A stretch of 39,587 nt of DNA from Actinoalloteichus_B caeruleus (GCF_000718005.1 NZ_JODV01000026.1); one strand, 5' to 3'. Counted from the first letter of the stretch, positions 14,994-24,593 are shown. Numbers and translations are program-made. The notes: generated by a model from the sequence alone, not told the origin.

Positions 14994-15941
14994 ATGACGG
15001 TGACCAGCGGGCGGCCCGGCGCCCCCACCCCACCGGCCGTCGCCGCCCCCGGGGCGCGCCGCCGGTGGATGCCCCGTGACGGCCGGGCCCGCGTCGGGCT
15101 CGCCGTCATCGCCGGGTTCGTCCTCGTCGCGGTCGTCGGCCCGTTCCTGGTGACCGGGGCCAGCGGTATCGGACCCGACCCGCTCGCCCCGCCCTCGGCC
15201 CAGCACTGGCTGGGCACCACCCAGACCGGGCAGGACGTCCTGGCCCAACTCGTCGTCGCCACCCGGGGTTCCCTGCTCGTCGGTGCCCTCGCCGGTCTGC
15301 TCGCGACCGTGCTGTCGATCGTGGTCGGCGTGGTGGGCGGCTACGTCGGGGGCCGCGTCGACGAGGCGCTGTCGCTGCTCAGCAACGTCACCCTGGTCAT
15401 TCCCAGCCTGCCGTTGGTCATCCTCGTCACCCACTACCTCGACGGCGGCGGGATCCTCGCGATCTCCGTCGTCATCGGCCTGACCAGCTGGGCCGCCTCC
15501 GCCCGGGTGCTGCGGGCCCAGACCCGGTCCGTCCGGGCCCGCGACCACGTCGCCGCCTCCCGGGCCCTCGGGGAACGCCCCTGGCGGATGGTCCTCGTCG
15601 AGGTCGTGCCCAACCTGCTGCCCGTGATCGCCGCCCAGTTCGTCTTCGCGGTGATCTTCGCGATCCTCACCGAGGCCGGCCTGTCCTTCCTGGGGCTGGG
15701 CGGCGTGGACCACCTCACCTGGGGGACGATGCTCTACTTCGCGCAGAACGCGCAGGCCCTCGCCATCGGCGCCTGGTGGTGGTTCATCCCTCCGGGGTTG
15801 GCCATCGCCCTCCTGGGGTGCGCGTTGTCCCTGCTCAACCTCAGCCTCGACGAGGTCATCAACCCGAGGCTGCGGGGAAGTCGCTCCCGCCGTGACCGCC
15901 GCGCGGCCCGGCGCCCCGCCCAGCCCAGGGAGGAGCGGTGA
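14994..15941 (+). CDS. ABC transporter permease, DppC/OppC type
   Basis: 315 residues. ATG at 14994, three bases after the previous stop. It has the OppC hallmarks: an N-terminal cytoplasmic segment ending in a first helix (VGLAVIAGFVLVAVVGPFLV), then HWLGTTQTGQDVLAQLVVAT, the linker that is LGTD..GRD in peptide systems and LGTTQTGQDV in many oligosaccharide systems. The EAA loop is RARDHVAASRALGERPWRMV. The last segment (ALLGCALSLLNLSLDEVINP) is typical. The altered LGTTQTGQD motif fits a sugar substrate better than a peptide one. Confidence 0.92.
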   Translation: MTVTSGRPGAPTPPAVAAPGARRRWMPRDGRARVGLAVIAGFVLVAVVGPFLVTGASGIGPDPLAPPSAQHWLGTTQTGQDVLAQLVVATRGSLLVGALAGLLATVLSIVVGVVGGYVGGRVDEALSLLSNVTLVIPSLPLVILVTHYLDGGGILAISVVIGLTSWAASARVLRAQTRSVRARDHVAASRALGERPWRMVLVEVVPNLLPVIAAQFVFAVIFAILTEAGLSFLGLGGVDHLTWGTMLYFAQNAQALAIGAWWWFIPPGLAIALLGCALSLLNLSLDEVINPRLRGSRSRRDRRAARRPAQPREER

Positions 15942-17047
15942 TGGGAGACCACCACGACACCGGCCGACCGGTGCTCTCCGTGCGGGGGCTGCGCGTCGAC
16001 TACCAGCTCGACCCGCCCGTCCACGCCGTCCGCGACCTCAGCCTCGTCCTCCGCCGGGGCGAGGTCCTCGGCGTCGCCGGTGAGAGCGGCTGCGGCAAGT
16101 CCACCCTGGCCTACGCCGTGAACCGGCTGCTGCGCCCCCCGGCCGAGGTCGTCGGCGGGTCGGTCGTCTTCCACGGACCCGACGGCCACGACACCGACGT
16201 CCTCGCCCTCACCGGTGAGGCGCTGCGCTCCTTCCGCTGGCGGCGCGTGGCCATGGTGTTCCAGGGCGCGATGAACGCCCTCAACCCGGTGCTCACCATC
16301 CACACCCAGCTCACCGACGTCCTCGCCGCCCACGAACCCGGCAGTCGGCGGCGGGACCGCGCCCGCCGCTGCGCGGAACTCCTCAGCCTCGTCGGCGTGC
16401 ACCCGGACCGGGCTCGGAGCTACCCGCACGAACTGTCCGGTGGCATGCGGCAACGCGTCATGATCGCCATGGCCCTCGCGCTCAACCCGGACGTGCTGGT
16501 CATGGACGAACCCACCACCGCTCTCGACGTCGTCGTCCAACGCGACATCCTCCGGGAACTCGGCCGGCTCCGGGAACGGTTCGGTTTCGCCCTCGTCCTC
16601 ATCACCCACGACCTGTCACTGCTGCTGGAGATCAGCGACCGGATCGCCGTCATGTACGCGGGGCGGGTCGTCGAGGAGGGCACCGCCACCCGGCTGCTCA
16701 CCGCACCCCGCCACCCCTACACCACCGGCCTGCTCGGCTCGTTCCCCAGCCTCACCGGGCCCCGCCAGGACATGCGCGGCATCCCCGGGCAGCCCCCGGA
16801 CCTCACCCAGGCCCTCGACCACTGCGCCTTCCACGACCGCTGCCCCCACCGCCGTGACGTCTGCGCCCACCAGCGGCCCCCGCTCGGCCCGGCCCCCGCC
16901 GCCGGCGAGCACCCCACCCCCGGTGGGGGCGCGCACCTGGTCGCCTGCCACGCCTGGCACCCCGACCGCTACGGGGCACCGGCCCCGACCGCGCTCCGCC
17001 ACGGCACCTTCCGGCCCACCCACACCGCCGAGGTGGTCGACCCATGA
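15941..17047 (+). CDS. ABC transporter ATP-binding protein, DppD/OppD type
   Basis: 368 residues from the ATG at 15941, which shares its A with the preceding TGA; a GTG one codon earlier is possible. Walker A GESGCGKST at residues 47-55, Q-loop VFQGAMNALNPV, signature LSGGMRQRV, Walker B VLVMDEP and the switch His in LITHD are all present. The C-terminus has the oligopeptide-transporter extension: HPYTTGLLGSFPSL and HDRCPHRRDVC, where four Cys usually hold an iron-sulfur cluster in this subfamily. It pairs with the next ATPase to power transport. Confidence 0.95.
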   Translation: MGDHHDTGRPVLSVRGLRVDYQLDPPVHAVRDLSLVLRRGEVLGVAGESGCGKSTLAYAVNRLLRPPAEVVGGSVVFHGPDGHDTDVLALTGEALRSFRWRRVAMVFQGAMNALNPVLTIHTQLTDVLAAHEPGSRRRDRARRCAELLSLVGVHPDRARSYPHELSGGMRQRVMIAMALALNPDVLVMDEPTTALDVVVQRDILRELGRLRERFGFALVLITHDLSLLLEISDRIAVMYAGRVVEEGTATRLLTAPRHPYTTGLLGSFPSLTGPRQDMRGIPGQPPDLTQALDHCAFHDRCPHRRDVCAHQRPPLGPAPAAGEHPTPGGGAHLVACHAWHPDRYGAPAPTALRHGTFRPTHTAEVVDP

Positions 17048-18093
17048 GCAGACTCGCCGCCCACGGCCTCGTCCGCGAGTTCCGCCTCCCCGGCCGGAGC
17101 CGCCGACATCCCCTGCGGGCCGTCTCCGACGTCTCCCTCGAACTCCACGCCGGCGAAACCGTCGCCCTCGTCGGCGAGAGCGGCAGCGGCAAGTCCACCG
17201 TCGCCCGCATCCTCGCCCGCCTCGACACCCCCGACGCCGGGACGATCCTGCTCGACGGCCAGCCCGCCACCCCAGGACGGCGGGGCCTGCGCCACCACCA
17301 CCGCCAGGTGCAGATCGTCTTCCAGGACCCCTTCGCCTCCCTCAACCCGTTCCACACCGTCGACCACCACCTCCGCCGCCCCCTGCGGCTCCACCACCCC
17401 GCCCTCGGCCGCGCCGAGGAGGACGAGCGGATCCACCACCTCCTCGACCGCGTCAACCTCGTGCCCGCCGGCCGTGTCGCCGCCGCCCACCCCCACGAAC
17501 TGTCCGGCGGCCAACGGCAGCGCGTCGCGATCGCCCGCGCCCTCGCCTGCCGACCCGGTGTGCTGCTCGCCGACGAACCCGTGTCCATGCTGGACGTCTC
17601 CATCCGGTTGGAGATCCTGCGCCTCCTCGACCGGCTGCGCGCCGAGGACGACCTCGCCGTCCTCTACATCACCCATGACCTGGCCACGGCCCGGCACTTC
17701 GCCCACCGCATCCTCGTCATGTACCGGGGGGAACTCGTGGAGAGCGGCCCCAGCGACGCCGTGATCCTCGACCCGCGCCACCCCTACACGCGGCTGCTCG
17801 CCGCCGCGGCCCCCGACCCGCGCCGCCGGGGCACCAGCGCCCTCGCCGGCCCTGACCTGCCCGTGACCCGCGTCGAGGTGCCCGGCGGCACCGACGCCGG
17901 TGGCTGCCCCTTCCTCGACCGCTGCCCCCAGGCGATGCCCCGCTGCCGGCTGCGCCCCCCGCTGGTCCCCCTCGGCGGTGGTCGCACCGCCCGCTGCTGG
18001 CTGCACGCCGCCGACACCGACCCGGCCGGTTCGCCGCCCGGCCCGGCGACCACCCGGCCACCAGCGCCCCCCACCGCGCGACCCGATCCCTGA
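17044..18093 (+). CDS. ABC transporter ATP-binding protein, DppF/OppF type
   Basis: 349 residues. The ATG overlaps the previous stop (ATGA). Walker A GESGSGKST (residues 44-52), Q-loop IVFQDPFASLNPFHTV, signature LSGGQRQRV, Walker B VLLADEPVSMLDVS and switch YITHD. The Walker B region has PVSMLDVS in place of the commoner PVSALDVS. The C-terminal extension has GGCPFLDRCPQAMPRCRLRP, and the last 30 residues are Pro/Ala-rich and disordered. It completes the transporter encoded by the five genes from 12151. Confidence 0.95.
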   Translation: MSRLAAHGLVREFRLPGRSRRHPLRAVSDVSLELHAGETVALVGESGSGKSTVARILARLDTPDAGTILLDGQPATPGRRGLRHHHRQVQIVFQDPFASLNPFHTVDHHLRRPLRLHHPALGRAEEDERIHHLLDRVNLVPAGRVAAAHPHELSGGQRQRVAIARALACRPGVLLADEPVSMLDVSIRLEILRLLDRLRAEDDLAVLYITHDLATARHFAHRILVMYRGELVESGPSDAVILDPRHPYTRLLAAAAPDPRRRGTSALAGPDLPVTRVEVPGGTDAGGCPFLDRCPQAMPRCRLRPPLVPLGGGRTARCWLHAADTDPAGSPPGPATTRPPAPPTARPDP

Positions 18094-18160
18094 CACCAGG
18101 TCACCCGGCCGCCGCCGGGCGGCCCCCACCCCCGGCACGACGAGGACGAAGGAGACGCCC

Positions 18161-20623
18161 ATGCGGATGGAGCTGCACGACGGCTGGACGGTGCGCGCCG
18201 TCCGGGGACCAGCCCCGGACGCCCTGGCCGACCGCGAGGTACCCGCCACGGTGCCCGGCTGCGTGCACACCGACCTGCTGGCGCTCGACCTCATCCCCGA
18301 CCCCTACCAGGACCGCAACGAGGCGGAACTCCACTGGATCGGCCGCACCGACTGGCGCTACCGCACCACCTTCGACTGGGAACCCGGCGACGGCACCGAA
18401 CGCGTCGACCTCGCCTGCGCCGGCCTCGACACCATCGCCCGCCTCGAACTCAACGGGCATGTCATCGCCGGCACCGCCAACATGCACCGCGCCTACCGGT
18501 TCGACGTCACCGACCAGCTCCGCGCCGGACCCAACGAACTCACCGTCACCTTCACCTCCGCCCTCGACCACGCCGACCGGGTCCGCGAGCTCCTCGGGCA
18601 CCGCCCGCACACCAATCACCACCCCTACAACCAGATCCGCAAGATGGCCTGCAACTTCGGGTGGGACTGGGGGCCGGACCTGGTCACCGCCGGCATCTGG
18701 CGCCCCCTGGCCCTCGAACGCTGGCACGGCGCGCGCCTCACCTCGGTGCGCCCGCTGGCCACCGTCGACGCCGACGGCGACGGGGTCGTTCACGTCCACG
18801 TCGACGTCGACCGCGCCCCGGGCCACGACGACGAGCTGCCCGTCACCGTCCACGTCGGCGTGGTCGCCGCCGCCGGCGTCGTCCCCGCCGGCGCGACCAC
18901 CACCACGATCGAGGCCCGCGTCGACCAGCCCCGGCGGTGGTGGCCCCACGGCTACGGCGACCAACACCGCTACCCGGTCGACGTCGCCCTCACCGTCGAG
19001 GACCAACCCACCCCGGACAACGGCGATCTGACCACCTGGGCCGGCGAGGTCGGGTTCCGCAGCGTCCGCCTCGACACCGAACCCGACGAACACGGCACGC
19101 CCTTCACCTTCGTCGTCAACGACGTCCCCGTCTTCGCCCGAGGCGTCAACTGGATCCCCGACGACTGCTTCCCGCACCGTGTCGACGCCGCCCGCTACCG
19201 GCAGCGGCTCGCCCAGGCCCGCGACGCCGGGGTCAACCTGGTCCGCGTGTGGGGCGGCGGGATCTACGAGTCCGACGACTTCTACGACGCCTGCGACGAA
19301 CTGGGCATCCTCACCTGGCAGGACTTCCTCTTCGCCTGCGCCGCCTACCCCGAGGAGGAGCCGCTGCGGTCCGAGGTCGAGGCGGAGGCCCGCGACGCCA
19401 TCACCCGCCTGGCGCCCCACCCCAGCCTCGTGCTGTGGAACGGCAACAACGAGAACATCTGGGGCCACCACGACTGGGGGTGGCGGGACCAGCTCGGCGA
19501 CCGCACGTGGGGAGCCGGCTACTACCACCGGCTCCTGCCCGACCTCCTCGCCGAACTCGACCCCACCCGGCCCTACTCCGCCGGCAGCCCCTGGTCGTTC
19601 TCCCACGACATCCACCCCAACGACCCGGCCCACGGCGCCACCCACATCTGGGACGTGTGGAACCAGCGGGACTACACCGCCTACCGCGACCACGTGCCCC
19701 GCTTCGTCGCCGAGTTCGGCTTCCAGGGGCCACCCGCGTACGCGACCCTGCGGGCCAGCCTCAGCGACGACCCCCTCCTGCCGGACAGCCCGGGCATGCT
19801 CGCCCACCAGAAGGCCGAGGACGGCAACGGCAAACTCGCCAGGGGACTCGCCGAGCACTTCCCCGAACCCCAGGACTTCGACGACTGGTTCTGGGCGACC
19901 CAGCTCAACCAGGCCAGGGCCCTGCGGTTCGGGGTCGAGCACTTCCGCTCCCACGCGCCCCGCTGCGCCGGGACCGTGTGGTGGCAGCTCAACGACTGCT
20001 GGCCCGTCACCTCCTGGTCGGTGGTCGACGGCCAGGGCCGCCGCAAACCCGCCTGGTACGCGCTGCGCGCCGCCTACCAGGACCGGCTCGTCACCGTCCG
20101 CCCCCGCCCCGGTGGGCTCGCCGCCGTGCTGTGCAACGAGACCGACGAACCCTGGACGACCCGGCTCGTCGTCGCCAGGACCGCGTTCGCCGGTGCCGTC
20201 CTCGGTGAGGTCCGCCACCAGCTGACCGTGCCCCCCAGGGCCGTGCACGAGGAACCGCTGCCCGACACGATCACCACCGCCACCGACCCGGCCGCCGAAC
20301 TGCTCGTCGCCACCGCCGGTGACGTGCGCGCGACGTGGTTCCACCTGCCCGACCTGGAACTGGCCCTGCCCGTCCCCGAACTCACCACCGCCGTGGAGGC
20401 CCTGGAGGACGGCTACCGGGTCGAGGTCACCGCCGGGACCCTCGTCCGGGACCTCGCCCTGCTCGCCGACCGGGTCGCCCCGGACGCGGAGGTGGACGAC
20501 ATGCTCGGCACGCTCCTGCCTGGGGAGAGCACCAGCATCGTGGTGCGCACCGCCCTGCCCGTGGACCCCGAGGACCTGGTGGCGCCGCTGGTGCTGCGCT
20601 CGGCCAACCAACTGCTGCGCTGA
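18161..20623 (+). CDS. Beta-mannosidase, glycoside hydrolase family 2
   Basis: 820 residues, ATG at 18161 with GAAGGAG seven bases upstream; no signal peptide, so cytoplasmic. N-terminal GH2 sugar-binding domain (VPATVPGCVHTDLLALDLIP, then the typical KMACNFGWDWGPDLVTAGIW), immunoglobulin-like domain, then the TIM barrel: NLVRVWGGGIYESDDFYDAC, LVLWNGNNENIWG with acid/base Glu431, and FVAEFGFQGPPAY with nucleophile Glu518. VWGGGIYE and NFGWDWGP are characteristic of beta-mannosidases as opposed to beta-galactosidases. It removes terminal beta-mannose from imported oligosaccharides. It is the last gene of the transport operon, 67 bases behind the ATPase. Confidence 0.93.
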   Translation: MRMELHDGWTVRAVRGPAPDALADREVPATVPGCVHTDLLALDLIPDPYQDRNEAELHWIGRTDWRYRTTFDWEPGDGTERVDLACAGLDTIARLELNGHVIAGTANMHRAYRFDVTDQLRAGPNELTVTFTSALDHADRVRELLGHRPHTNHHPYNQIRKMACNFGWDWGPDLVTAGIWRPLALERWHGARLTSVRPLATVDADGDGVVHVHVDVDRAPGHDDELPVTVHVGVVAAAGVVPAGATTTTIEARVDQPRRWWPHGYGDQHRYPVDVALTVEDQPTPDNGDLTTWAGEVGFRSVRLDTEPDEHGTPFTFVVNDVPVFARGVNWIPDDCFPHRVDAARYRQRLAQARDAGVNLVRVWGGGIYESDDFYDACDELGILTWQDFLFACAAYPEEEPLRSEVEAEARDAITRLAPHPSLVLWNGNNENIWGHHDWGWRDQLGDRTWGAGYYHRLLPDLLAELDPTRPYSAGSPWSFSHDIHPNDPAHGATHIWDVWNQRDYTAYRDHVPRFVAEFGFQGPPAYATLRASLSDDPLLPDSPGMLAHQKAEDGNGKLARGLAEHFPEPQDFDDWFWATQLNQARALRFGVEHFRSHAPRCAGTVWWQLNDCWPVTSWSVVDGQGRRKPAWYALRAAYQDRLVTVRPRPGGLAAVLCNETDEPWTTRLVVARTAFAGAVLGEVRHQLTVPPRAVHEEPLPDTITTATDPAAELLVATAGDVRATWFHLPDLELALPVPELTTAVEALEDGYRVEVTAGTLVRDLALLADRVAPDAEVDDMLGTLLPGESTSIVVRTALPVDPEDLVAPLVLRSANQLLR

Positions 20624-20651
20624 GCGGCGGACTGGTCACCGGGGTCGTGAA

Positions 20652-20675
20652 GCCGGCGGGTCGAGGCCCGCCGGC
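20652..20675 (+). terminator. Hairpin after the beta-mannosidase gene
   Basis: GCCGGCGGG at 20652-20660 pairs perfectly with 20667-20675 around TCGAGG, about 30 bases after the stop. It probably ends the operon. Confidence 0.6.
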
Positions 20676-21120
20676 CCGCTCCCCTCGGTGGGCCCGCTCC
20701 CGGGCCCCGGGAGTCGGAGAGCTCGGCCCCCTCCGGCTCCGGAGTCCTGATCTCGGGCTGCCGGGTTCCACGGTTCGGTGTCCTCGGGGCGCGGGCCGCC
20801 TGGGGAGCTCGGGGCGGGGCTGCCGGGTCCGTCGCCTCCTGCGTGCGGGACGGTCACGGCCCCTCGACGGTGTGCGTGCCGGTGCGCGGCGGCCGCCGCC
20901 ACACCGTCCACCGGCGCACTCCGCCGGCCCGGGAGCGAGGGGGTGTCCCTACGGGTTTTCGGCAAACGGCTGACACGGCGGAGGCCTGCGCGGATGCCGT
21001 CGTGGGCACCACTACCGGGCATGGCGCACAGGACTCGCGACGCCAGCTCACCGAGGAGATCGTCGCGGCGGGCGAGGGCTCCCCGTCGTCTCCGCGCGGG
21101 GCAGCTGGCACCATGTCGCG
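20676..21120. other. Intergenic region without a supported gene
   Basis: About 445 bases of G+C-rich DNA with no protein-like ORF. It must hold the promoter for the kinase-like gene at 21121. Confidence 0.4.
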
Positions 21121-22083
21121 GTGAGCACCGGAAACGGCAGTGCCGACCCCCAGACCACGACGGCCCGCGCGGTCGCGGCGGCCACGGAGGCCGCCCGCGA
21201 ACTGGGTGTCGAGGTGACCGAACCCCGCGTGCTCTACGAGGCGTTCTCCGTGGTGGTGCACCTGGCGCCCGCACCGCTGGTCGCCCGGGTGCCGACCGTG
21301 CTGCCGGCGGTGCCGAGCTGGAACCTGGACCTGCTGACCGCCCGCCAGCGCAACGAACTGGACGTGACGGCGTGGCTGGCGGAGCAGGGCGTGCCCGTGG
21401 CGGGGCCCTCCTCGCTCGTGCCGAGGGAGCCGGTGCGCCGGGACGGGTTCTCGATCACCTACTGGCGCTACCTCACGCCCCTCCCCGACCTCGAACCGGA
21501 CTACGCGCCGAAACCGGAGGCCGTCGCGGAGCTGCACGCGCACCTGCGCGGGTATCCGGGTGACCTGCCCTTCCTCACGACCTTCACCGAGTTCGTCCCC
21601 GAGGCGCTGCGGGTGCTGGAGTCCAGGCCGGACCTGCTGCGCCCCGAGGACGTCGACCGGGCTCGCCGGGAATGGGCCGTCCTGGCCCCGGTGGTGGGGT
21701 CGCGGGAGAGGTTCGAGGCGGAGTTCCCCGGGGTCGACCTCCAGCCGGTGCACGGCGACGCGCCCTCGTACAACCTGATCCGCGCGGAGGAGGGCACCGT
21801 CTACGCGGACTTCGAGCTGGTCTCGATCGGCCCCCGGGAGCGGGACATGGCCTTGACCGGTGAGGAGGCGGTGGCGGCCTACGACGTGGCCGCGGCCCGC
21901 CACGGGATGCGCCCCCTGGACCGGCGGGTGCTGGCCGTGGTGGAGAACCTGGGCATGTTGGAGGCGGTGTCCTCGCTGGCGCTGGTGGACCAGCTGCCGT
22001 TGTTGGCCGAGGCGTTGCCGCCGATGGTGGAGCAGTGGCGGTCCTCGGAGTTCGCCGGCGGCCTCGGGCGGCACTCCGACTGA
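21121..22083 (+). CDS. Aminoglycoside-phosphotransferase-fold (APH) family protein
   Basis: 320 residues from a GTG at 21121. The ribosome-binding site is poor, so the start is the least certain part. The APH/choline kinase-like fold shows an N-lobe strand pattern (VLYEAFSVVVHLAPAPLVAR), the catalytic loop HGDAPSYNLI with His211, Asp213 and Asn218, and the metal-binding DFE with Asp230. The usual Trp of DW/DFD is replaced by F-E. The substrate is unknown. Most such actinobacterial proteins are not resistance enzymes. A perfect terminator hairpin follows. Confidence 0.85.
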   Translation: MSTGNGSADPQTTTARAVAAATEAARELGVEVTEPRVLYEAFSVVVHLAPAPLVARVPTVLPAVPSWNLDLLTARQRNELDVTAWLAEQGVPVAGPSSLVPREPVRRDGFSITYWRYLTPLPDLEPDYAPKPEAVAELHAHLRGYPGDLPFLTTFTEFVPEALRVLESRPDLLRPEDVDRARREWAVLAPVVGSRERFEAEFPGVDLQPVHGDAPSYNLIRAEEGTVYADFELVSIGPRERDMALTGEEAVAAYDVAAARHGMRPLDRRVLAVVENLGMLEAVSSLALVDQLPLLAEALPPMVEQWRSSEFAGGLGRHSD

Positions 22084-22094
22084 TCCGACGTCTC

Positions 22095-22122
22095 CCCGTC
22101 CCCGTCTCCGGACGGGGACGGG
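22095..22122 (+). terminator. Hairpin terminator after the APH-family gene
   Basis: CCCGTCCCCGTC at 22095-22106 pairs perfectly with 22111-22122 around a TCCG tetraloop, 12 bases after the stop codon. Confidence 0.75.
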
Positions 22123-22577
22123 CGGCTCGCCGCCTCGGCTCGGTGGCCCGGTGGGATCACCGCGCTCACCGGCCACCAGCCTCGACGCCACCAGCTCGAC
22201 AGCCACCAGCCGACCGGCTCGGGCGTCGGGCGAAGCGGGCGAACGCGAGACGGCCGAGCAGGGCGGCGGGCGGTCCGCCCCACACGCGGCCGGGGACCCG
22301 CGCGGCTCGGGTACGGACGCCATCGGGGGTGCGAGCGACTCGATGGGAGGTGGGCGGGGGTCGCCCCCGGAGGTGCGGTCGGGGCGGGTCCCCGGTCAAG
22401 GAGTGAGAGTTCGTGCCGACAGTCGGAGGAAGTTACTCCTCAGAGGAGTGGTTGACCCTCGTTGAGGTGGGATCATGTCGGGATCGCCGACGCACGGTCG
22501 AGAATGAACCCTTCGTGTCGCCCTCACCGGGCTCGGCATCTCCCACGTCCCCCTACCAGGAACGAGGACGTTCCCCG
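22123..22577. other. Intergenic region without a supported gene
   Basis: About 455 bases. The last 180 bases (22400 on) are less G+C-rich, e.g. AGTCGGAGGAAGTTACTCCT at 22423-22442 and GTTGACCCTCGTTGAGG near 22451, and probably carry the promoter of the secreted protein gene. No ORF is convincing. Confidence 0.4.
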
Positions 22578-22934
22578 ATGACGACACCTGGACCACTCTC
22601 CCGACTCCGGAGCGGTGCCGCCGCGCTGGCCGTGCTCGCCGCGACGGGTGTCGCCCTGACACCGGCCACCGCCGCCGCCCAGGCCCTTCCGCCCTACAGC
22701 TCGCCCGACGCCGCGCCCGTGGCCCGCGCCGCCGAACCGACCGCCTCCCCGCTGCTGGTCTGGCCGGCGCCGCTCGCGCTGGCGCTGTCGGCCGACGGCC
22801 GCGCGGAGACGGCCCGGGCGGTGGGAGCCCTCCTCCCCCGCGCCGACCAGGACGCCGACCCCACCAAGCCGGGGCTGCTGGTCGCCCTCGCGCCGGGGCT
22901 GCCCACGCTGTTCCTGACCCCCGGGTCCGACTGA
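22578..22934 (+). CDS. Small secreted protein of unknown function
   Basis: 118 residues from the ATG at 22578 with AGGAACGAGGA upstream. Residues 1-35 are a Sec signal peptide: a basic start, a hydrophobic core (AAALAVLAATGVALTPATA) and an AQA cleavage site at about 35. The mature part is about 80 residues, rich in Ala and Pro, with no Cys. One amphipathic stretch (SPLLVWPAPLALALSADGRA) stands out. No known family. Confidence 0.7.
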   Translation: MTTPGPLSRLRSGAAALAVLAATGVALTPATAAAQALPPYSSPDAAPVARAAEPTASPLLVWPAPLALALSADGRAETARAVGALLPRADQDADPTKPGLLVALAPGLPTLFLTPGSD

Positions 22935-23498
22935 CCCCCGCGTCGCGCACGGGCGGCACCCAGCGAACACTCGCCGCTGCCGGTGGAGTCCCTGGTCGCG
23001 GCCTGCCACGTGAGCCCGCTCCCGAGCGGCGTGAGCGCTTCCCCACCCCGTCCGTCGCGGACCCCCGTGGTGCTCTCCGGTCCTGGCACGGGTCCAGGAC
23101 GACGCGGCGCTCGGAGACCGCCGCCGGTCCGTGCCCGTTCCCACCCGTGGCGCGCGCCTGGCGGCACCGAGGCGTCGCGGCAGGTGGGTCCCGCGCTCCT
23201 CGCCGGGTGGGACGTGACGGGAGACCAACGCGTGCGGGACACGCCGGTGCTGGGCAGCGCGTGCGGCGAGTCCGGTCCACCACCCGCGGGGAACGTGTTC
23301 TCCGCCCGGCGGGGTGGCACGGCGTGCGCGGCCGCGCGGCGAAGCGCGCCCTGGCTCGCGCCGGCACCCACCGCGTCCGCCAGCCCCTCGGCGAGCGACC
23401 TCAACACCGAACCCGGGCACCGGCGACCTCCCCGGAACGCGGCCGGGCGTACGCCCACGTTCGCGCGCGGTCCGGTCGCTGACGGCGACGAGGTCCGG
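22935..23498. other. Intergenic region without a supported gene
   Basis: About 560 bases. ORFs on both strands are Arg/Pro/Gly-rich shadows with no conserved motif. It separates the secreted-protein gene (+) from the stop of the SorC-type regulator (-). Confidence 0.4.
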
Positions 23499-24461
23499 TC
23501 AGGCGGCGAGGAGCCGCTCGGCGAGCGCGGTGTGGGTGACCAGCGTGCTGATGAACCGTCCGCGCAGGGCGGCCCGCAGCGCCTCGGCCTTCTCCGCGCC
23601 GTAGGCGAGCGCGATGACCTCGGGGGTGGCGCGCAGCTGTTCGACGCTGACGCCGATCGTGCGCCGTTCCAGTCCGTCCGTGACCACCCGTCCCTCGCCG
23701 TCGAGCAGGTTGCCGCAGAGTTCGGCGCGGACGCCGAGTTCGGCGAGCCTCCGCTGTTCGTCCTCGCCGAGGACGTCGTGCACGGTGGATTCGCCGGGGC
23801 CCCAGCCGCCCACGGCGATGACGGCGGTGTCGAGCTGGTCGTAGTAGCTGAGGGCCTTGGCGACGCTGGGGTCGCCGCACAGCGCGGCCGCGGTGGCCTC
23901 GTCGGCGACCACGAGGGGCGCGTAGTAGATGACGGCGGTGCCGCCGCCGGCCTGGGCGGCGCTGCGGGTCAGTTCGAGGCTGTTGTCGGAGACGCCGGGT
24001 TGGGGGATGGCCCCGCAGAGCTGCACGACGGTGCAGTGCGGCAGTGATCGCAGTTCCCTGCTCATCCGCTGGAGGGAGCGGCCCCAGGCCACGCCGAGCA
24101 CGGCGTTGTCGGCGACGAGTTCGGTGAGCACGGTGGCGGCGAGGCGGCCGACCTGGTCGCGCAGGTCGATCGGGTCCTCGTCGTGGGTGTCGGCGACGAC
24201 GACGTTGCGCAGGCCGAAGTGGACGCGCAGACGTTGGGAGAGTTCGGTGTCGATGTCGGCGGTGCGGCCGATCTCGATGCGGACGAGACCGGTGGCCCTG
24301 GCCCGGTCGAGGAGCCTGGCGACCTTGAACCTGCTGAGCCCGAACTCGGCCGCGATCTGCACCTTCGAGAGCCCGTCCAGGTAGAAGCGGCGGGCGATCG
24401 CCGCGGCCAGCACCAGTTCGGCGGGGCCCCACTCGGTCGATGGCACAGCAGGTTCGGACAT
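23499..24461 (-). CDS. SorC/DeoR-type sugar-binding transcriptional regulator
   Basis: 320 residues from the ATG at 24461; 21 more in-frame codons upstream are not protein-like. Residues 12-60 hold the helix-turn-helix: AAAIARRFYLDGLSKVQIAAEFGLSRFKVARLLDRARATGLVRIEI (given in part), the standard SorC reader head. The remainder is the sugar-binding domain: VLGVAWGRSLQRMSRELRSL, the phosphosugar-isomerase-like core, TAVIAVGGWGPGESTVHDVL and GVSVEQLRATPEVIALAYGA. SorC regulators respond to a sugar or sugar phosphate and bind palindromes in divergent promoters. It is divergent from the dehydrogenase/transport operon and surely controls it. Confidence 0.92.
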   Translation of the reverse strand: MSEPAVPSTEWGPAELVLAAAIARRFYLDGLSKVQIAAEFGLSRFKVARLLDRARATGLVRIEIGRTADIDTELSQRLRVHFGLRNVVVADTHDEDPIDLRDQVGRLAATVLTELVADNAVLGVAWGRSLQRMSRELRSLPHCTVVQLCGAIPQPGVSDNSLELTRSAAQAGGGTAVIYYAPLVVADEATAAALCGDPSVAKALSYYDQLDTAVIAVGGWGPGESTVHDVLGEDEQRRLAELGVRAELCGNLLDGEGRVVTDGLERRTIGVSVEQLRATPEVIALAYGAEKAEALRAALRGRFISTLVTHTALAERLLAA

Positions 24462-24565
24462 CCGACGAATCCTACTCACGGTCTCCGTTTCCCATCGCCG
24501 ACGGCGGAACAGTTGACACCGCACCGATGCCGGTATTCACTCTACGCCACAGATGTGCACGAATG

Positions 24566-24579
24566 TGCTCATATGAGCA
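24566..24579. promoter_or_regulatory. Palindromic operator, probably for the SorC-type regulator
   Basis: TGCTCATATGAGCA is a perfect 14-bp palindrome, 14 bases before the ATG at 24594. A related half-site, ATGTGCAC, lies 11 bases upstream at 24553-24560. The region between the divergent genes is distinctly A+T-richer than its neighbours. SorC-family operators often have a CAT-N-TG or CATATG centre. Binding here would block the operon start. Confidence 0.6.
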
Positions 24580-24593
24580 TCAAAGGTGAGGTC

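Noticed and set aside
18101..20611. An 836-codon ORF on the minus strand opposite the beta-mannosidase
   Set aside because: It is the shadow of a G+C-rich gene: repetitive Gly/Val/Asp/Glu composition, no domain, and the + strand has a complete GH2 enzyme.
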